From NCBI RefSeq assembly GCF_014252455.1, contig NZ_CP060245.1, positions 260,190 through 324,189 of the forward strand: 64,000 nt of DNA, in the 5' to 3' direction. The notes beneath the pieces are model-generated. The model was given only the letters and a program-made list of their open reading frames with translations, was not told the DNA's origin and ran no database searches. How positions within the stretch are numbered: position 1 is the stretch's first letter; every line of letters starts with the position of its first letter. This DNA comes from Blattabacterium cuenoti (lineage in GTDB: Bacteria; Bacteroidota; Bacteroidia; Flavobacteriales; Blattabacteriaceae). The position numbers were made by a program, and so were the translations under genes. Shown piece after piece: positions 63,980 to 64,000 of this stretch.

Positions 63980-64000
63980 TTAAAACATTAAATTAAGGAG

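Overview
The window is a very AT-rich (roughly three quarters A+T by eye), densely packed bacterial chromosome segment. The protein families are those of Flavobacteriia (Bacteroidota): a DAHP synthase/chorismate mutase fusion, flavobacterial-type DnaG, a mevalonate-pathway decarboxylase, a PiT phosphate carrier with a PhoU-like tail, and YtxH plus holin-like pairs. Extreme A/T homopolymers, tiny intergenic gaps, overlapping genes, lost protein domains, and no phage, insertion sequence or CRISPR indicate an obligate insect endosymbiont. The gene set fits Blattabacterium, the cockroach fat-body symbiont. This is inferred from gene content and style, not from a database search.

Layout. 1-5.2 kb: end of the division/cell-wall cluster (murG end, murC, ftsQ, ftsA, ftsZ), then hisS. 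6.6-11 kb: pnuC, a frameshifted phosphopantetheinyl transferase, mrp, a purine nucleoside phosphorylase-like protein without its active site, and murB. 11-24 kb: small envelope proteins, rlmB, pheS, cvpA, a phosphate carrier, ruvA, der, trmD, argH, gyrB, uppP, rpsP. 24-34 kb: tRNA-Gln, a dicarboxylate symporter, mvaD, tRNA-His, aspC-type aminotransferase, rsmG, a cytosine-deaminase-like amidohydrolase, lysS, lipB, mtaB, peroxiredoxin. 34-43 kb: a long minus-strand block with dnaG, rpe, fabI, metK and a compact four-gene phenylalanine/tyrosine cluster (pheA, aminotransferase, tyrA, DAHP synthase/chorismate mutase). 43-55.5 kb: mntH, rplI-rpsR-rpsF, gltX, mnmE, prmC, ligA, lon, lysA, tRNA-Ser. 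55.5-64 kb: a lipoprotein, a 25-bp tandem repeat at the end of metG, metG without its C-terminal domain, an exonuclease-only polA, a frameshifted nadD, a porin gene with a run of 11 C, ftsK without its gamma domain, an LptF/LptG permease and tRNA-Asp.

The genes support a symbiont that keeps DNA, RNA and protein handling, peptidoglycan synthesis and aromatic amino acid, lysine and arginine end-steps for the host, while importing phosphate, manganese, dicarboxylates and an NAD precursor.

No wholly new gene system is visible. The most interesting signals are small and mechanistic. Two otherwise well-conserved genes (nadD and the phosphopantetheinyl transferase) are each interrupted at an A10 run by the same one-base deficit, suggesting polymerase-slippage rescue or a homopolymer sequencing artefact. 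A C11 run sits in the first codons of an outer-membrane porin, as in phase-variable loci of free-living pathogens. An intact PNP-family reading frame has lost nearly every catalytic residue. A 25-bp tandem repeat runs through the metG stop codon into the leader of a lipoprotein gene.
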